From the NCBI GenBank assembly GCA_944391625.1, contig CALXUG010000007.1:1-64000 (forward strand): 64,000 nt of DNA, given 5' to 3'. The notes beneath the pieces are model-generated. The model was not told where the DNA came from, did not search any database, and saw nothing but the letters and a program-made list of their open reading frames with translations. Position numbers and translations under genes: made by a program. Source of the stretch: an uncultured Clostridia bacterium (lineage in GTDB: Bacteria; Bacillota; Peptococcia; Peptococcales; Peptococcaceae). Shown one piece after another: positions 17,271 to 26,796 of the stretch. Each line of letters begins with the position of its first letter. Position 1 is the first letter of the stretch.

Positions 17271-17316
17271 AAAAAAGCAGATAGGCGGTGCAGGATTGCC
17301 GCTTATCTGCTTTTTT
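17271..17316. terminator. Bidirectional terminator
   Basis: AAAAAAGCAGATA pairs with TATCTGC-TTTTTT around a GCGG/CCGC extension. It lies between the converging MFS and LysR genes. Confidence 0.85.
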
Positions 17317-17326
17317 AGAATACGGT

Positions 17327-18265
17327 TTAAAGCTGTGAAAAGCAAAGTTGGAAATATTGTAAAATCATTTGATGGATGGATTCCGGCAGCTCTCGGTTAG
17401 AGAATAATACCAGAGAACATTTTTTATCAGCTTTGATAGGGGTAAATGTAAGCTGCTTTCGGTCCATACTGGTTATATAAACATTTACGCCAAGTTTTAG
17501 AACGATTCCTGCAGCAAGCCCCTGAGAAACATAAGCATTGAATAAATGGGGAACAGATGCCTGAAAAACAGGTTGGACGATTTTTTTATTCAATAATTCC
17601 TGCTGTACATAGTTGGTTACAAAGGTATTTTCAGTGTAAGAAATATATGGAATAAGTGCTTGAGAAAAAGCCTCCTGTGTTAAATCAATTTCATCCGGCA
17701 TTGAAAAAGCAGCGGTTTTGACAGATGCCAGGTGAAAAGAAATTTTAAAAAGATGCATTGCTTTCATCGCCGGATATTCTTGCAATATGGCTTGGTATTC
17801 ATCGTCCCACACATAAAAGAAGCCGATGCTGTATGGATTCTCTGTAGCGAAAGGTAAAAAATCATGGTATGTTTGGGTGAGAAACGAAAACTTGGTATTT
17901 GGAAAATCTCTATATAATAGCGGTAAAAGGTTTGGCATAATGATAGAAGAAAAAGATGGAACAGAAAAGATATTCAATTCTTCTAATGCAAATTCTTTTT
18001 CTTCAGTATGTGTGCAGCAAAGCTGATAAAGCATATCCATATCACTGAGAATTGTTTTGGCCTGTTGAATGACTTTTTTGCCAATCTCTGTAGGATAAAC
18101 GCCAGAAGGTGTTCGTTCAAATAATGCTACGCCCAGCTCTTTTTCAAGATTGCGAATAGAAAGACTGATAGCCGGCTGAGAAAGATAAAGGTTTTCTGCG
18201 CATTTATGGAACGAATTGGATTTTCCCAGTTCTACTAAATATCGAAGTTGTTCAGTTTTAATCAT
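17327..18265 (-). CDS. LysR-type transcriptional regulator
   Basis: A 312-residue LysR protein: N-terminal helix-turn-helix with the LSQPAISLSIRNLEKELG signature (about residues 28-45) and a C-terminal effector domain. It sits between the MFS gene and the GltS-type symporter gene, and either could be its target. The start ATG is preceded by AAGGA. Confidence 0.9.
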   Translation of the reverse strand: MIKTEQLRYLVELGKSNSFHKCAENLYLSQPAISLSIRNLEKELGVALFERTPSGVYPTEIGKKVIQQAKTILSDMDMLYQLCCTHTEEKEFALEELNIFSVPSFSSIIMPNLLPLLYRDFPNTKFSFLTQTYHDFLPFATENPYSIGFFYVWDDEYQAILQEYPAMKAMHLFKISFHLASVKTAAFSMPDEIDLTQEAFSQALIPYISYTENTFVTNYVQQELLNKKIVQPVFQASVPHLFNAYVSQGLAAGIVLKLGVNVYITSMDRKQLTFTPIKADKKCSLVLFSNRELPESIHQMILQYFQLCFSQL

Positions 18266-18394
18266 AAGTACATTCCTTCTATCCGTTTAATTATACTTTT
18301 CAGCACAACAAAAAAAGTGGATATATAGTAATATAATCACTATATATCCACTAAATATGTACCAAAAAATCATATCTGAAAGAGTATAGTTCAC

Positions 18395-18535
18395 CGGACA
18401 ATATCTGTTGCAGCGTCCACACGCTGCTCTGGACATTTCTTAGCCTGTCCATCTTAGTCAGACTGCGTCTGCCACGATTTGGACAGTCAGCAGAAATCTC
18501 CATCCAGAGGTGGACTTTCTGCAAAGATATTGCCC
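18395..18535 (+). repeat. 141-bp long-hairpin repeat, copy 2
   Basis: Same length and orientation as copy 1 (15633-15773), with roughly ten substitutions. It lies directly upstream of the LysR gene at 17327, between it and the GltS-type gene. Ends and nested stems are preserved. Confidence 0.85.
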
Positions 18536-18953
18536 TCGTGGCAATTTTGAGAAATGCTATTATCAAGGGGGCAAAACTATACATTTCAAATATCCGTAGA
18601 CTGTATTTCTCATATTTTAACAGAAAAACAGAAAAAAGAAAATAAGTTGAAGGATAATTTTGCCAGAGTGATAAAAATATTTTATTGATGTAGCCACGGC
18701 ATAAATTTTTGATTCTTCACAGTAAACTGCCTTTTTGGTATAGTATCAATAAAGATAATTTATCTAATTTATTTGATCAAATAACAATATGACAGACGAT
18801 CGGTTCAGTATAAATATACATGAGCTTGCAGGCTGTTATACAGTATGTAAAGGTTTTATAAGCAGGGAAATTGGAATTTTTATATGGTTTGGACTTTTAG
18901 AGTGTTATTAAAAAGAATCAGGCAAGTATGATATGGATGGGAGCGTGAATGAT
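18536..18953. other. Gene-free upstream region of the GltS-type symporter
   Basis: AT-rich, with no open frame worth calling. It holds the 5' region of the symporter gene. No clear operator was recognised. Confidence 0.5.
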
Positions 18954-20351
18954 ATGGATCAGTATAAATTGTTAGTATATTTTGGCTGGTTGGGTGCTAT
19001 GTTGCTTGTTGGTATGGTTCTGCGGGCAAAAATTCCAATATTGCGAAATATGTTGATGCCCAGCTGTGTAATTGGTGGTACAATTGGTTTCTTTCTAATC
19101 AATTTTGGCGTATTGGATCTGGATGTAAGTTTGTTCAGTGCCATCGCTGCGCAATTGTTTACCCTTTCCTTTATTTCAATTGGTCTAACCGCACCGGATA
19201 AAGCTTCTGATGGTAAAAAACAAGCCAAAGAAATTGTAACTGGTTCTTTGGGTATTGGGATGGCTTGGTGTATTTTATTTATCCTACAGACTATTCTGGG
19301 CTGTGCAGTTTTCCAAGGTTGGAAATTATTAGATGCTGACGGTATTGACCCGGTTTATGGGATGTTATTGGCTCGTGCCTATGCACAAGGGCCTGGACAG
19401 GCAGCAGCTAACGGTTTGATTTTTGAAAGCTTTGGTTGGGAAAATGCGACCATGGTTGGTATGACCTTTGCTGCGTTTGGCTTCTTATTTGCGTTCTTAT
19501 TTGGGGTTCCATTGGCTCGCTGGGGTCTGAAACGCAACCTGACCCGGTATCAGGAAGAAATCTCCAAAGACGTTTTAGTTGGGATTTTTTCCAAAGGTGC
19601 TGATAAGCCGAGCGCAGGCAAACAGACAACACACAGTGGTAATATTGACTCCATGGCGTTTCATGTAGCAGTGCTGATGGTATCTTATCTGATTACCTAT
19701 CATTGGACATTCTGGGCGGCTTCTCATTTGAACGAAACCTGGTCAAGAGTTTGCATTGGTATGATCTTTATTTGGGGTATGGTAATTGGGTATCTTGTGA
19801 GATTTGTTTTAACAAAATTGAATTTGATTCATATGTTAGATAATAATACCCAAAAACGGTTGACAGGCTGGTCTACTGACTTTCTGATCGTGGCAGCATT
19901 TATGGCTGTATCGGTAAAAATGCTGGGCGCATGGTTTATTCCAATTTTAGTAGTTTGTATTATTGGTGCTATTGTCACATTTGTTGTTTGTCTGTTCTTT
20001 GGGCAGCGGTTTGGCGCCAAGCATGACTTTGAACGGACCTTGGGTTTGTATGGTATGGCCACCGGTACTGCGCCAAGTGGGATTGCGTTGATCCGTATCG
20101 TTGACCCGGAACTGAAAACTACTTCGGCAGTAGAAATTGGCGGTAGTAACATCTTTATGAATTTCAATTTGTTGTTGGTTCCAATTAATATTGCAGCAAT
20201 TTCCGGCGCTATGGGATTATGGCCTGCCTGCGGTATTTTGGCAGCATTCTTTATTCCGTTAATGATTATATTGAAACTTGGCGGCGCATTTAATAAGAAA
20301 ACTTTCGTTTTAAACAATAAATGCGACCCTCCGGGAAATTGTGACGTATAA
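18954..20351 (+). CDS. GltS-type sodium/glutamate symporter family protein
   Basis: A 465-residue inner-membrane protein with about 12 predicted spans, related to sodium:glutamate symporters (GltS). The Gly-rich GLYGMATGTAPSGIALIRI in the C-terminal half and GPGQAAANG in the N-terminal half correspond to the two substrate-binding repeats. It is longer than the 400-residue E. coli GltS because of a longer central loop. Start at 18954 is chosen because GGGAG lies 10 bp upstream; an ATG at 18933 lacks a good site. Probably imports glutamate or a related dicarboxylate. Confidence 0.8.
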   Translation: MDQYKLLVYFGWLGAMLLVGMVLRAKIPILRNMLMPSCVIGGTIGFFLINFGVLDLDVSLFSAIAAQLFTLSFISIGLTAPDKASDGKKQAKEIVTGSLGIGMAWCILFILQTILGCAVFQGWKLLDADGIDPVYGMLLARAYAQGPGQAAANGLIFESFGWENATMVGMTFAAFGFLFAFLFGVPLARWGLKRNLTRYQEEISKDVLVGIFSKGADKPSAGKQTTHSGNIDSMAFHVAVLMVSYLITYHWTFWAASHLNETWSRVCIGMIFIWGMVIGYLVRFVLTKLNLIHMLDNNTQKRLTGWSTDFLIVAAFMAVSVKMLGAWFIPILVVCIIGAIVTFVVCLFFGQRFGAKHDFERTLGLYGMATGTAPSGIALIRIVDPELKTTSAVEIGGSNIFMNFNLLLVPINIAAISGAMGLWPACGILAAFFIPLMIILKLGGAFNKKTFVLNNKCDPPGNCDV

Positions 20352-20364
20352 ATTTTGAAAACCA

Positions 20365-20402
20365 TAAAAAGGATCGTGCCGACTCAGGTATGGTCCTTTT
20401 TT
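20365..20402 (+). terminator. Intrinsic terminator
   Basis: A 14-bp stem with G-U pairs beginning AAAAGGATC and closing GGTCC, followed by TTTTTT. It ends the symporter transcript. Confidence 0.75.
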
Positions 20403-20418
20403 AGTTTGCAAACAAAAT

Positions 20419-20434
20419 TGTTTCACGTGAAACA
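20419..20434. promoter_or_regulatory. parS-type ParB-binding site
   Basis: TGTTTCACGTGAAACA is a perfect 16-bp palindrome and matches the Bacillota parS consensus TGTTNCACGTGAAACA. Such sites nucleate ParB spreading and SMC loading and cluster near the chromosomal origin. A second identical site is at 46971. It is intergenic. Confidence 0.9.
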
Positions 20435-20594
20435 TAGTTATTAACCAAATAAAATGGCAAACAGCAAGATGGTATACGTTATTTTGTTATTTCAATGAAG
20501 CGAATCTTGTTGTAAACGTTTTCTTGGGGCTTTTTTCTATGGCTGAAATATGATATGGTAATAGTATAAAATTATCGGGAAAGAAGATGTTTTT

Positions 20595-22040
20595 ATGACC
20601 AATCAGGCGGAAGTGATTACAGAGGAGCGGCGGCATAAACTTTTTCTGGCGGCTGTGTTGTTGACCAATATTATGACAATGCTGAATACAACAACAGTTA
20701 CCATATCCTTGCCCAGTTATATGACCATTTTTGGTGTGGACATCAATGCTGTGCAGTGGGTGTCGGTAGGGTATTTACTGCCCTTGGGGATGGTAATGCC
20801 GTTGTCCGAATACTTATGTGAACGATACAGTTACCGAAGGGTGTTTTTGCTCAGTGTTGCTGCCATGGGGATTTGTTCCCTGTGCTGTGCTTGCTCGGTA
20901 ACATTTTTTATGCTGGTGTTTTTCCGGTTCTTGAAAGGGATTGCCGGCGGCCTGGTTATTCCTTGCACCATGGCTATGCTGTATCGCTACATTCCTAAGC
21001 AGCTGCAGGCCAATTATCTGGGCAATGCTGTGCTGTTTCAATCTATAGGGGTTGCCATTGGGCCTACTTTGGCAGGTATTTTGCTGCAGATTTCCAGTTG
21101 GCATATGTTATTTTTGGTGAATTTGCCGTTGGTTCTGCTTGTATTGTGGGCAGGCCAAAAAAGTATTCCGGCGGAAACAGGCAATCAGGCGGACAGTTTT
21201 GATTTTGTGGGCATTTTGCAAGTTTCTGTGGGAACAGGCATGGTGATGGTGGCCTTTACAGAAGGTGATGCATGGGGTTGGACTTCACCGTTATTTCTAA
21301 GCTGTTTTGGAGTCGGCCTGGCTTTGGTGCTGCTGTTCATTTTCCGGCAAACCCATACCACCCATCCATTGTTGAACTTTGCGGTGCTGAAATATCGTCC
21401 GTTTGTGCTGGCGTTGTTGATTCAGTGTACGCTGGCCATGACGTTGGGGATTACTGCTATTTTGGCGCAAATTTATTTTCAGACAGTGCGGGGATATTCT
21501 CCGGCAGCGGTGGGGATATTTTTGCTGTTCCCGTCATTGATGATGCTGATTGGCAATAAAGCTGCCAATGGCCTGCATAAAAAAGGGGTATCCCGCTGGC
21601 TGATTATGATCGGTATGGGTGTGGCAGCTTTAGGAAACATCGGGCTATGCGGTTTGTCGCTGGATACCGGCATTGTTTATTTACTGTTTTGTTTTTGCCT
21701 GCGGTATTTGGGAATGGGCGTTTTACAGATGCCCTTGACAGATTATGGGCTCAGCTCGGTTCCGCCCCATTTATCAGGGCATGCTTCTTCTATGTATAAC
21801 TGGGGAAAACAGCTGACGCAGGTGGTATCTACCAATGTGCTTACGGTGCTGTTGAGCTTGAATCTGACGCGCTATTACCTGACTGCCGGTAATACGGGAA
21901 CGCCTGTGGAAGGAACTGCTGCTTATAATATTGCAGCTACACAGGCTGTAAACAGCGACTTTTTCTATTTGAGCATATTTTTAGTAATCTCATTTTTATG
22001 CACATTTATGATTCGGCCGCAAAATAAGAAAATGGGATGA
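20595..22040 (+). CDS. DHA2-family MFS drug efflux transporter
   Basis: A 481-residue protein with about 14 predicted spans, the size and layout of the EmrB/QacA (DHA2) proton-coupled efflux family. N-terminal TTVTISLPSY resembles the span-1 motif (usually D-x-T-I-V-N-V-A-L-P) but lacks the usual acidic residue, since the sequence begins at NTTTV. The span-4 and span-5 motifs (GGLVIPCTMAML, GVAIGPTLAGIL) are typical. Exports drugs or metabolites. Followed by a strong terminator. Confidence 0.85.
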   Translation: MTNQAEVITEERRHKLFLAAVLLTNIMTMLNTTTVTISLPSYMTIFGVDINAVQWVSVGYLLPLGMVMPLSEYLCERYSYRRVFLLSVAAMGICSLCCACSVTFFMLVFFRFLKGIAGGLVIPCTMAMLYRYIPKQLQANYLGNAVLFQSIGVAIGPTLAGILLQISSWHMLFLVNLPLVLLVLWAGQKSIPAETGNQADSFDFVGILQVSVGTGMVMVAFTEGDAWGWTSPLFLSCFGVGLALVLLFIFRQTHTTHPLLNFAVLKYRPFVLALLIQCTLAMTLGITAILAQIYFQTVRGYSPAAVGIFLLFPSLMMLIGNKAANGLHKKGVSRWLIMIGMGVAALGNIGLCGLSLDTGIVYLLFCFCLRYLGMGVLQMPLTDYGLSSVPPHLSGHASSMYNWGKQLTQVVSTNVLTVLLSLNLTRYYLTAGNTGTPVEGTAAYNIAATQAVNSDFFYLSIFLVISFLCTFMIRPQNKKMG

Positions 22041-22080
22041 TAGAAATGTAAGTTATCATAGACTGTTCAGATATACAGAT

Positions 22081-22122
22081 AAAAAAATCCAGTTGGCGTA
22101 GGCGCTGACTGGATTTTTTTAT
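22081..22122. terminator. Bidirectional terminator
   Basis: AAAAAAATCCAGT pairs with ACTGGATTTTTTT around a short GC-rich inner stem. It separates the converging efflux (+) and lipoprotein (-) genes. Confidence 0.85.
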
Positions 22123-22142
22123 CTTTGATTAAGCGCTGATTA

Positions 22143-22856
22143 TTATGCTGCGTTGGTTTCTGAATCTGTTTCTTGTGCAGTTTCATCTGATGGGGCAGAG
22201 GCTGCGTTGTCTTCTTCCGGCAGCGGATTGTTTCCCAGTTGATTGCGGGAAAAGCGTACTGTTAAGGCATATACCTGATGAATGCCTTGCTGGGTGAATC
22301 GTTCTGGGTGTTCAAAATCAGTTGTATTGAAGGCAGTATATTCATTTTTTGGCATAACGCATTGCAGCACCAGCGGGATTTCCTGCTCATAGGTGATTGA
22401 CTGCGGTGCGGCAGTAAATGTTTGCAGCGTCATATCTTCCGGCACTGCGGTCTGCTGCGGAAAATGGGAAGCGGAGGACACTGCGCCGCCGGCTGATTGA
22501 AAGCAGACTCTGCCGCCGTTGGCCAGATGCTGAAAGTTTAATGCCAGCCGTCCGTCAGCGCTGCTTACGTTATATTTTCCGCCGCCGCTGAGCTGCTGCC
22601 ACTGATTATTTTCATCCAGCTGATAAAATGTGACTGCAGCTGATTGCAGGTCATCATCGGCGCAATAGGAAAAAATCAGGTCAGATGAACCGATCAGAGC
22701 CAACAAACGTCGTTCTTCCTGGGTAAGAGCTGCCTGCTGAATGGTCATAGACAGGTCAACCGGTTCGGTTTGCTGTTGTTGGGGCTGTTGTTGATTTTGG
22801 CAGCCGCTCAGCAGCAACAGGCAGCAGAGAATCAGAAAAATACGGAATGGTTTCAT
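22143..22856 (-). CDS. Lipoprotein of unknown function
   Basis: A 237-residue predicted lipoprotein: a hydrophobic signal ends at LLLSGC with Cys19, followed by a Gln-rich linker (about 20-35). The remainder looks like a soluble, mostly beta domain; the C terminus is acidic and low-complexity. I do not recognise the family. ATG at 22856 has a GGAG site 10 bp upstream; a TTG three codons earlier is less likely. It lies directly downstream of cinA on the same strand and may share its transcript. Confidence 0.7.
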   Translation of the reverse strand: MKPFRIFLILCCLLLLSGCQNQQQPQQQQTEPVDLSMTIQQAALTQEERRLLALIGSSDLIFSYCADDDLQSAAVTFYQLDENNQWQQLSGGGKYNVSSADGRLALNFQHLANGGRVCFQSAGGAVSSASHFPQQTAVPEDMTLQTFTAAPQSITYEQEIPLVLQCVMPKNEYTAFNTTDFEHPERFTQQGIHQVYALTVRFSRNQLGNNPLPEEDNAASAPSDETAQETDSETNAA

Positions 22857-22887
22857 AACGGGCAATCTCCTTTTATGTTCACTGTAC

Positions 22888-24141
22888 CTATCGTTTCAAT
22901 CGTTTGGCAGCCTGCAATAATTGATACAGCGCATGTTTGGTGGCTCGCTGCCGGATCATGCTGCGAGTGGTAAGCTCTCCGTAAGAGATGTTCAATTTTT
23001 CTACATGCTGATAGTTTTCTCCGGCGACCGCTACATAAACCAAGCCAACCGGTTTTTCTGCAGTACCGCCGTCCGGTCCGGCTACACCGGTAGTGCTGAC
23101 CCCCAAATCTGATCCGGTGGCCTGGCGGATTCCCTGTGCCATTTCCAGCGCCGTTTCTTCTGATACAGCGCCATGGATTTGCAGTGTGGCAGGGCTTACA
23201 TGTAGCCATTTCATTTTCATTTCGTTGGAATAGGAGCATACACCGCCCGGATAAATGTCTGAACAGCCGGGAATATCGGTGATAGATTTGGACACCAGTC
23301 CGCCGGTGCAGCTTTCCGCTGCGGAAACGGTAATATGATGTTCTAACAGGTAAGTGACCAGAGCCGTTTGCAGATCGGGCACATCAATGCCGTAAATATA
23401 TTGCCCTACCAGCTTGTTGATTTTTTCCATCAACGGCTCCATCATGGCATATCCTTCGGCTTGGGTAGCTGCGCTGGCTGTGATGCGCAGATTAACCTCG
23501 CCTTCTTTGGCATAGGGCGCCAATGTGGGATTGACACTGCTGGTCATCAAATCTTTGAGCAATGCTTCTGTCAACGATTCGCCAATGCCGAATAATTGTA
23601 AATCGCGGGAAACGATCACGTGGTCGGAGAATTTCTGCAAATAAGGCAGAACCTCCCGTTCAAACATCAGCTTCATTTCACGCGGAGGGCCGGGCAGCAT
23701 AATGGCAACTTTACCATCCTGCTCGATGGCTGCGCCGGGCGCAGTGCCGCTGTGATTGGTGAACACTACAGCCCCTTCCGGCTGATACGCCTGTTTTTCG
23801 TTGTTGGGCACCATGCTGTAAGGGCGTTTGGCAAAAAATTCATGGATTTTTTCCAAAGAAGGTTGATGTAATACCAATTGGCGGTTAAAATAATTAGATA
23901 CAGTTTCTTTTGATAAATCATCATAAGTGGGCCCCAGGCCGCCGGTGGTAATTACCAGGTCGGCGCGGTCAAATGCAATTTGAAGCGCTTCTTCCAGCCG
24001 TTGGCTGTTGTCTCCCACTACGGTATGATGAAATACATTGATACCCAGCCGGGCTAATTGTTGTGACAGCCATGCTGCATTGGTGTTTACCACATTGCCC
24101 AATAACAGTTCGGTGCCGATACATAAAATTTCTGCATTCAT
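22888..24141 (-). CDS. cinA: CinA family protein
   Basis: A 417-residue CinA, the usual full length. Residues about 1-170 form the MoCF-biosynthesis-like domain (IGTELLLG near the N terminus and TTGGLGPTYDDLSKE). Residues about 255-410 form the CinA C-terminal nicotinamide-nucleotide amidohydrolase domain with SAAESCTGG and TTGVAGPDGG. It salvages pyridine nucleotides by deamidating NMN and, in competent species, is DNA-damage or competence induced. Cytosolic. Confidence 0.93.
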   Translation of the reverse strand: MNAEILCIGTELLLGNVVNTNAAWLSQQLARLGINVFHHTVVGDNSQRLEEALQIAFDRADLVITTGGLGPTYDDLSKETVSNYFNRQLVLHQPSLEKIHEFFAKRPYSMVPNNEKQAYQPEGAVVFTNHSGTAPGAAIEQDGKVAIMLPGPPREMKLMFEREVLPYLQKFSDHVIVSRDLQLFGIGESLTEALLKDLMTSSVNPTLAPYAKEGEVNLRITASAATQAEGYAMMEPLMEKINKLVGQYIYGIDVPDLQTALVTYLLEHHITVSAAESCTGGLVSKSITDIPGCSDIYPGGVCSYSNEMKMKWLHVSPATLQIHGAVSEETALEMAQGIRQATGSDLGVSTTGVAGPDGGTAEKPVGLVYVAVAGENYQHVEKLNISYGELTTRSMIRQRATKHALYQLLQAAKRLKR

Positions 24142-24480
24142 AAATATCCTCCTCCCAAAAACGGGTGTTATGACTGATAGTTTGTGTTATTTGTTTTCTT
24201 ATTATATAAAATGCTACTGCAAAATGGAAACAGATGCAAGAAATTTTTATAAAAAATGGTTTCTATTCCTGCAGCTGTATGAAAATAGATTATCAGCGCA
24301 ACTGTTCTTTATCTTGGAATCGGTAAACCCCAATAATATCTTTGCAGGATAATGCGGTGTTATTGTTGACAGTATCAAAGAAAGAATGCCTATAAAATTT
24401 GTAAATTTTCACAAAAACGTATTGCATAAGTATGCGTGCAGATGTATACTTATTTTTGATATTTTAAGGAGGGACTAATC
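24142..24480. other. cinA-argC divergent intergenic region
   Basis: Holds the argC promoter and candidate ARG boxes (24422-24456). A second, weaker promoter-like pair lies upstream: TTGACA (24366-24371) and TATAAA (24391-24396), 19-bp spacer. No coding sequence seen. Confidence 0.6.
24422..24456 (+). promoter_or_regulatory. argC promoter with ArgR-type boxes
   Basis: TTGCAT (24422-24427), a 17-bp spacer, TATACT (24445-24450). TGCATAAGTATGCG (24423-24436) matches 12 of 14 positions of the ARG-box consensus TGMATWWWWATKCA and overlaps the -35. A weaker half-match (TGTATACTTATTTT) starts 20 bp later over the -10. This is the spacing expected of paired ArgR sites, so arginine-dependent repression of argCJBD is likely (inference). 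Confidence 0.6.
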
Positions 24481-25524
24481 ATGTCTGTAAAAGTTGGTAT
24501 TGTAGGTGTAACTGGTTATACTGGCGGCGAACTGATTCGTCTGCTGTTAAATCATCCGGAAGCCCAGGTGGTGGCGGCATCGTCCCGCAGCAATGTGGGC
24601 AATCCGGTTTCACAGGTGCATCGACAATTGTTTGAATATATGAACTTGATAGAATGTGAAATAAAGGCAGAAAATTATGCAGATTGCGACGTTGTATTTT
24701 TGGCGCTGCCGCACGGTGCATCTTCCGGTATGGCCAAAGAACTGATTGCCATGGGCAAAAAGGTTATCGACCTTGGTGCCGATTTCCGTCTGCGTGATTA
24801 TGCCGTATATCAGCAATGGTACGGCGCAGAGCATCAATGGCCGGAAGTATTGCCGCAAACGGTGTACGGTCTGCCCGAATTATATCGGGAACAGATTAAA
24901 GGCTCCAGTTTGATCGCCAATCCCGGCTGTTATCCAACCAGCATTATTTTAGGACTGGCGCCGCTGTTGAAAAAAGGGTGGGTAAAGCTGGATACCATTG
25001 TTTGCGACAGCAAATCCGGCGTCACCGGCTCAGGCAAAAGCCTGACACAAAATACCCATTTTCCGGATTGCAATGATAATATGTCTGCTTATAAGGTGGC
25101 GGCTCATCGGCATACACCGGAAATTGAGCAGGAGCTGGGCGCATTGGCCGGCCAATCGCTTTTGATTAGCTTTAATCCCCATTTGATTCCGCTTAATCGG
25201 GGCATTTTGTCTACCATTACCATGCAGGCCTCCAAGCAGGATTTAACCCAGGACATGCTGGATGCAGCCTATGCTGAATTTTATGCCAACGAAGAATTTG
25301 TGCGTGTGCGCAATCAGGCAAACATGCCTTGCACAAAATTGGTACAGGGCTCCAATTATTGTGATGTAGCGCCAATCTGGGATGCGCGCACCAAACGGAT
25401 TGTAGTGGTATCTTGCATTGACAATCTGGTAAAAGGCGCCAGTGGGCAGGCCATTCAGAATATGAATTTGATGATGGGGCTGGACGAAGGTATGGGATTG
25501 CGTTACGGCGTTATGTATCCGTGA
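24481..25524 (+). CDS. argC: N-acetyl-gamma-glutamyl-phosphate reductase
   Basis: A 347-residue enzyme catalysing NADPH reduction of N-acetylglutamyl-5-phosphate, the third step of arginine synthesis. N-terminal GVTGYTGGELIRLL binds NADP; catalytic Cys150 lies in NPGCYPTS; the HRHTPEIEQEL motif is typical. First gene of argCJBD, behind a candidate ARG box. GGAGGG site. Confidence 0.96.
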   Translation: MSVKVGIVGVTGYTGGELIRLLLNHPEAQVVAASSRSNVGNPVSQVHRQLFEYMNLIECEIKAENYADCDVVFLALPHGASSGMAKELIAMGKKVIDLGADFRLRDYAVYQQWYGAEHQWPEVLPQTVYGLPELYREQIKGSSLIANPGCYPTSIILGLAPLLKKGWVKLDTIVCDSKSGVTGSGKSLTQNTHFPDCNDNMSAYKVAAHRHTPEIEQELGALAGQSLLISFNPHLIPLNRGILSTITMQASKQDLTQDMLDAAYAEFYANEEFVRVRNQANMPCTKLVQGSNYCDVAPIWDARTKRIVVVSCIDNLVKGASGQAIQNMNLMMGLDEGMGLRYGVMYP

Positions 25525-25550
25525 TAGGAAAGAGCAGGGGGAACTTAAAA

Positions 25551-26756
25551 ATGGAACAATTAGAAAATGGTTCAATTACCAGTCCGCGGGGATTTACAGC
25601 GGCGGCAGTGGCTGCCGAAATCAAATATATCGGCCGGACTGATTTAACAATTGTATATTCCAAAGTGCCGGCACAGGCAGCGGCTGTATATACGTTAAAT
25701 AAATTTAAAGCTGCACCATTGCAGGTGACAGAGCAGAATATTGCCAATGGTATTGCGCAGGCCATTGTGGTAAACAGCGGCATTGCCAATGCCGGTATGG
25801 GCAGTGAAGGTATGCGGCAGGCCCGTGAGGTATCTGACTGGACTGCTGATGCGTTGAACATTGCCAAAGATGATGTGATAGTGGCATCTACCGGTGTGAT
25901 TGGCATGCCGTTGCCGATGGATAAAGTAAAGGCAGGCATTGATAAAGTGTCCAAGGCGTTATATGCCGATGGCGGTCATGATGCAGCCAAAGCCATTATG
26001 ACTACCGATACCGTTTGTAAAGAGATGGCGGTTCAGCTGCGTATCGGCGGCAAAGTGGTCACCATTGGCGCTATGGCCAAGGGATCCGGCATGATTCATC
26101 CCAATATGGCCACCATGTTGGGCTTTATCACAACCGATATCAACATTGACCACCAAGCATTGCAGGTTGCATTTAAGACCAATATTGATGACAGCTTCAA
26201 TATGGTATCAGTAGATGGCGATACCAGCACCAATGACATGGTGGTGATTTTGGCTAACGGGCAGGCAGGCAATGATATTTTAACAGTAGATAGTCCGGAT
26301 TTTCCGGTTTTCCAGCAGGCATTGCGAGAAATTTGCATTGCTATGGCGCAAAAAATTGCCGGTGATGGCGAGGGCGCTACCAAACTGATTGAATGCACCG
26401 TTACCGGAGCAGCCACTATGGAAGATGCCCGATTAGCTGCCAAAGCGATCATTGCGTCCAGTCTGGTGAAAACGGCTGTTTACGGCAATGATGCCAACTG
26501 GGGCCGTATTGCCTGTGCAGCTGGCTATTCCGGCGCGCAGTTTGATCCGGATAAAGTGAATATCTTTATCGGTGACGTGCAGGTAGCGCAGAATGGCATG
26601 GGGCTGGAATTTGATGAAGCAAAGGCCACCGAAACCTTAAAGCAGAAAAAAGTAAAAATTTTAGTAAAATTTAATATTGGTCAGGCAGAAGCTACAGCTT
26701 GGGGTTGCGATTTGACCTACGATTACGTTAAAATAAATGCAGACTACAGAAGTTAA
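25551..26756 (+). CDS. argJ: Bifunctional ornithine acetyltransferase/N-acetylglutamate synthase
   Basis: A 401-residue ArgJ. It transfers acetyl from acetylornithine to glutamate (cyclic pathway) and may also use acetyl-CoA. The self-cleavage site Ala187-Thr188 in NMATMLG yields two chains, with Thr188 as nucleophile. KGSGMIHP and GNDANWGRI are family motifs. ATG at 25551 follows a GGGGGAAC site. Second gene of the operon, 26 bp after argC. Its presence means ornithine is made without ArgE-type deacetylation. Confidence 0.95.
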   Translation: MEQLENGSITSPRGFTAAAVAAEIKYIGRTDLTIVYSKVPAQAAAVYTLNKFKAAPLQVTEQNIANGIAQAIVVNSGIANAGMGSEGMRQAREVSDWTADALNIAKDDVIVASTGVIGMPLPMDKVKAGIDKVSKALYADGGHDAAKAIMTTDTVCKEMAVQLRIGGKVVTIGAMAKGSGMIHPNMATMLGFITTDINIDHQALQVAFKTNIDDSFNMVSVDGDTSTNDMVVILANGQAGNDILTVDSPDFPVFQQALREICIAMAQKIAGDGEGATKLIECTVTGAATMEDARLAAKAIIASSLVKTAVYGNDANWGRIACAAGYSGAQFDPDKVNIFIGDVQVAQNGMGLEFDEAKATETLKQKKVKILVKFNIGQAEATAWGCDLTYDYVKINADYRS

Positions 26757-26796
26757 TCAACAATAAAAATTAAATGATGAATAGGGAGCTGATCTT

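Noticed and set aside
15517-18584. Small similar proteins read from the repeats at 15633 and 18395 (and again at 32725)
   Set aside because: The shared peptide comes from the self-complementary repeat, is fused to unrelated ends each time, and lacks translation signals; the conservation is at DNA level.
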